Below, piece after piece: positions 60,655-64,000 of a DNA stretch of 64,000 nt. The notes below the pieces were generated by a model. It was given only the letters and a program-made list of their open reading frames with translations, had not been told where the DNA came from and made no database searches. Numbering within the stretch: position 1 is the first letter of the stretch; every line of letters begins with the position of its first letter. Location of the stretch: contig NC_134103.1 of the NCBI RefSeq assembly GCF_000715075.1, positions 57,008,230-57,072,229 on the forward strand. Direction: 5' to 3'. This stretch comes from Nicotiana tabacum (lineage: Eukaryota; Streptophyta; Magnoliopsida; Solanales; Solanaceae). The position numbers and the translations under genes are program-made.

Positions 60655-60890
60655 CACTGCACGACGTCGTCATGTGCCATAAATATCAACCGAACGACAT
60701 AGTCACGTGCCAATAATCACAACACGCACGATGTCGTCACATGCCAATAATCACAACCCACACGGCGTTCATGTGTCAATAATCACAATCCGCACGGTGT
60801 AGTCATGTGCCGATAATCACAATCCGCACAGCGTGTTCACATGCCATAAATACCAACCGTACGACGTATTCATGTGCCACCAGTCGAAAG
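60655..60890. repeat. CGACGTCGTCACGTGCC-type repeats in LTR
   Basis: Six or seven imperfect units of about 35 bases built on cacgnngtcatgtgccaataatcacaa. Corresponds to the repeats at 6150-6330. Confidence 0.75.
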
Positions 60891-61829
60891 CAAATATACA
60901 AGAAAACTTGTACATGATCAATGAACATCAAATTTCATACTCCTAGACTAGTATAAGTGACATGCTAAGGTGTATGCAAGTGTAAGATATGCTATCATCG
61001 CTCAAATCAGGCAATTTCACCATGAAAGTAGCGATTATCAGGTTCAATCAGGAGATTAACCTCTATGTAACCTCAAACATGATTTAAATAGCTCACAAAG
61101 GGGTACTAATATAAGAAACTGATGCATGGAGCTTATCAATCAACTCAAGGCATAACATAGCCTAAGCACTACCCCGAGCATGAATAATACCCCGGTGTAC
61201 GCCCTTGGGCTCAACCCCACACATGTGCACCGCCCATGGGTTCAACCCCACACATGTGCACCGCTCATAGCACGTAGCTATCACAAATAACTCAGGCAAC
61301 TAGTGACTCAACCAAGTTTAGGTAAGATACTTATGTCAAGCAAGCTAAATCATTACTCCAAGAAGACCTTCCGTGTGAATCAACCTCCGGATGGATCGAA
61401 TCTAGCCAAAATAACGTAATATCATCAATAAAAGCCATATGAAACAATTTCAAATAAAAGCTAAGATCTTGAATCAACTATGCAAATGCAACCCAAAAGG
61501 TCAACCCCGAGCCCGTACCGCGAAACCCGACCAAACACACAAATTCTGAACCCCCATTCTGATACGAGTCCAAATATATGTGTTTCATCCAATTCCAACC
61601 TCAAATCGATCCTCAAATCATCAATTCTCACTCTCCAAATTATAGTCCAAAACCCCCAAATTCCACCTTTAATTCATATAAATTAGGTGTAATAATCTAT
61701 GGGTAATCAATATCTAACACCAAAATCAAGTAAGGTTTACTTACCCCTTCAATTCTGATGAAAAGCCCTCCAAACATCGCCCCTAGCCGAGCTCCACGAC
61801 TCCAAAAATGAGAAAAATGACCACATTAG

Positions 61830-62090
61830 CGGACACTTTTCCCACATATACGGTAAAAGGCTCGCATCTGCGATCCCACTTAACAGCTCGACCAGCCGCA
61901 TCTGCGGTTAGCCTAACGCACCCGCGCACTCGTATCTACGGTCCTCCATCGCAAATGCTCCCTCGCACCTACGCCCATCCTTCCACATCTGCGGACACAG
62001 CTCCCAACCACCACCTTTGCATATGTGCTCAACAATTTCGCAGATGCGCCATCGCATTTACGCACCCCTTTTCGCAGGTGCGATTGCACC
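61830..62090. repeat. TCGCATCTGCGG short-repeat array in LTR
   Basis: About ten units such as tcgcatctgcg, ccgcatctgcggt and tcgcaggtgcga, the reverse-strand counterpart of the array at 4690-5130. Confidence 0.8.
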
Positions 62091-62768
62091 AGACTGTCAA
62101 CCTTCAGCCAAGTTCAACAACCTTCCGGGTGGTCCAAAACCCACCTGAGCCCCTCGGGACCCTGTCCAAACACACCAACCAATCCCAAAATACAACACGA
62201 ACTTACTTGAGGCCTCAAATCACACAAAATAACATCAAAACCACGAATTGCACCTCAATTCAAGCCCAAGGAACTAATCTAAATTTCCAAATTCAAAACT
62301 AACGCCGAACAAGCCTAAACAACTCGGAATGACCTCAAATTTTGCATGCAAGTCCCAAATGACATAGTGGACCTATTTCAATTTTCGGAACCACAATCTG
62401 AACCTATATCAACAAAGTCAACCCTCATTCAAACCTATCAACCTTCCAAACCTTCAACTTTCGCCAAATAGAACTAAATCGACCTAGGAACCTCCAAATA
62501 CAAATCCGGAAATACGCTTAAGTCCAAAATCACCATACGAACCTATTGGATCCAATAAAACACCATTTTGGGGTCGTCTACCCAAAAGTCAAACTCTAGT
62601 CAACTCTTACCACCTAAGTCTTCAACCAAGAGACTAGGTGTCCCTATTCAATCCAAAACTTCCCCGAAACCAAACCAACCACCCTAGCAAATCATGTAAC
62701 CACAAATACACATATGTAAAGCATCAAATAGGGATAAAATAGACAAAATGACCGGCCGGGTCATTACA

Positions 62769-64000
62769 AAATGAAATAGCTGAAACTCCATATATTATCC
62801 CAAGGTTTGATAGTACAAGTTATGAGCCACTAAGATTTAGATTACAAAGCTGGTACGAAAATAATACAACATTTGTTTGGAATATACATGAACAGAGGTA
62901 CGAATCCAAAGCTACCAAGGGCAAGTGGTAGCTATACCGGTAAGCAGGTACATCTTCAATGATAGCCTCCGTCATCCACAACATCTCAGCTCCAAGATCT
63001 GCATGCAAGGTGCAGAAGTGTAGTATGAGTACAACCGACCCCATGTACTCAGTAAGTATCCTTACTAACCTCGGTGAAGTTCTGACGAGGTCTTAGGTAT
63101 ATATATCCTGCACAGCTCAATAACATATCTATGTACCCAGCAACAGTAACAAAGTCTAAATAGGAAATACAGATACTACCAACGTTGCACATAGAGAAGA
63201 TGTGCACAAGTCTCTTAACAATTCAACATGTAAAGAAGATATACTTCTAATATCAAAGAACACATCAACAATTGCATATAGAGAAGATATGCCTAGATAC
63301 TATTCAAATTCAACAACTCAGCATATAGAGAAGATATGCGTCAAACATCATTAATTCATCAAAGCTTTCATATAGAGAAGATATATGTAAAGTAGCAAAT
63401 AATCCTTCTACAGTTGCATATAGAGAAGATATGCATGAAATACAAGAAAAATCCTGCAACAGTTGCATATAGGGAGATATGCATGAAATATCAGTAGTCT
63501 TTCACCAAGTGCATATGGAGAAGATATGTACCATGTCTCATCTTATCAAGTAAGGTAGAATATAGAGAAGATATACATAAGGGCATGTATACATTCCAGA
63601 GCTAACATATAGGGATGATATGTAGAAAATCATGTATACATCCAAGAAGTTTTGCAAACAGAGAAGAGATGCAAAGTCCAACCAATGATAAACTTTTAAG
63701 ATCCACATCAACCAGAAACTCATCGGTTTCTCACAACTTGCGTGTACACCATTAGGAGAGAAACATGAGAGGGTGACCCTAGGGGGATGGATCGTTATCC
63801 ACACGCTGCACGGGCAACTCACGTGTTGCACGTACAACTCATGTGACAATAATAACAACCGCAGACAACTCACATGCCAAGCAACTCATCCTGCACGGAC
63901 CACTCACATGCTGCCAATCCAGTCCATCACAGAGAAGGGATATACAAGAATACATGTATACGAATAATGGATATCAAGCACATACTCATGGACTGAAGAA
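62769..64000. mobile_element. LTR fragment of a related Tekay subfamily, continuing beyond the window
   Basis: Begins exactly where the Tekay 5' LTR ends. It shares blocks with the other LTRs: tgtagtatgagtacaaccgacc at 63018, and gagagggtgaccctagggggatgg at 63767. It lacks the terminal TGTCACGACC end, which lies on neither side of the neighbouring element, so the junction is not a simple insertion. No gene seen. Confidence 0.7.
63180..63670. repeat. CATATAGAGAAGATATGC array
   Basis: At least eleven imperfect copies at intervals of about 35-55 bases. The ends of the unit (gcatat / atatgc) are inverted repeats, so each can form a small hairpin; the spacers differ. Confidence 0.9.

Larger units (their letters stand above)
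59967..62768 (-). mobile_element. 5' LTR of the minus-strand Tekay element (2.80 kb)
   Basis: Read on the minus strand it runs from TGTAATGACCCGG at 62768 to GGGTCGTGACA at 59967 and is followed by the primer site. It is the closer relative of the truncated LTR at 4452-7139. It includes a tcgcatctgcgg array (61830-62090) and a cacgatgtcgtcacgtgcc repeat cluster (60655-60890). Frames inside (61480-61686, 61808-62302) are not genes. Confidence 0.87.

Noticed and set aside
61808..62302. Plus-strand 164-codon frame
   Set aside because: Lies inside the Tekay 5' LTR over the TCGCATCTGCGG array, on the strand opposite to the element.
63180..63670. CRISPR-like appearance (short repeats with unlike spacers)
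   Set aside because: Plant LTR context, imperfect repeats, irregular spacers and no associated genes. It is an LTR-internal repeat array.

Overview
The window is plant nuclear DNA, most likely from Solanaceae and possibly Nicotiana. The evidence is the repeat families present: long-LTR Ty3/gypsy elements of Tekay/Del, Athila and Tat/Ogre type, an RTE-clade LINE with a TTG tail, and an endogenous plant pararetrovirus. One host gene with introns is also present. The genus is an inference. I saw no tRNA, rRNA or CRISPR features. Positions of repeat boundaries were read by eye; exon junctions of the host gene were placed by GT-AG rules and reading phase.

Layout. 1-4452: rearranged endogenous caulimovirid. 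A capsid/zinc-knuckle/protease frame runs leftward off the window, and a movement-protein pseudogene points the other way; the two are joined around inverted copies of the sequence next to the tRNA-Met primer site. 4452-10623: Tekay-type retrotransposon, truncated at both ends. 10624-~12250: LTR fragment of another family. ~12250-16976: start of a minus-strand Tat/Ogre element with its full LTR. 16977-26806: Athila-type element (minus) with a downstream extra ORF, an inverted duplicate of its gag region, and an LTR. 26941-30125: 3' end of a Ty3/gypsy element (minus). 30126-~35030: plus-strand Ogre LTR, primer site, leader and gag, with part of gag inverted. 35030-36545: AT-rich, no gene seen.

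36600-49210: the only host gene, a minus-strand SR splicing factor of SR34a type. It has 12 coding exons and a 5'-UTR exon, with all reading phases consistent (predicted 274 residues). Its 8-kb first coding intron holds two inverted hAT-like elements. One of these contains an RTE LINE, and the LINE in turn contains a Helitron with exact ends. Removing the Helitron restores the LINE codons exactly. 49200-51860: minisatellite, microsatellite, AT-rich DNA and an LTR fragment. 51861-62768: a complete-looking minus-strand Tekay chromovirus (LTR-gag-pol-chromodomain-LTR) whose two LTRs are clearly diverged and which lacks a target duplication. 62769-64000: an LTR fragment of a related subfamily.

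Apart from the SR gene, and possibly the viral polyprotein frame, every coding region is broken by stops, frameshifts or deletions. The window is therefore a gene island between fossil retroelements, with the gene's intron acting as a landing site for nested insertions.
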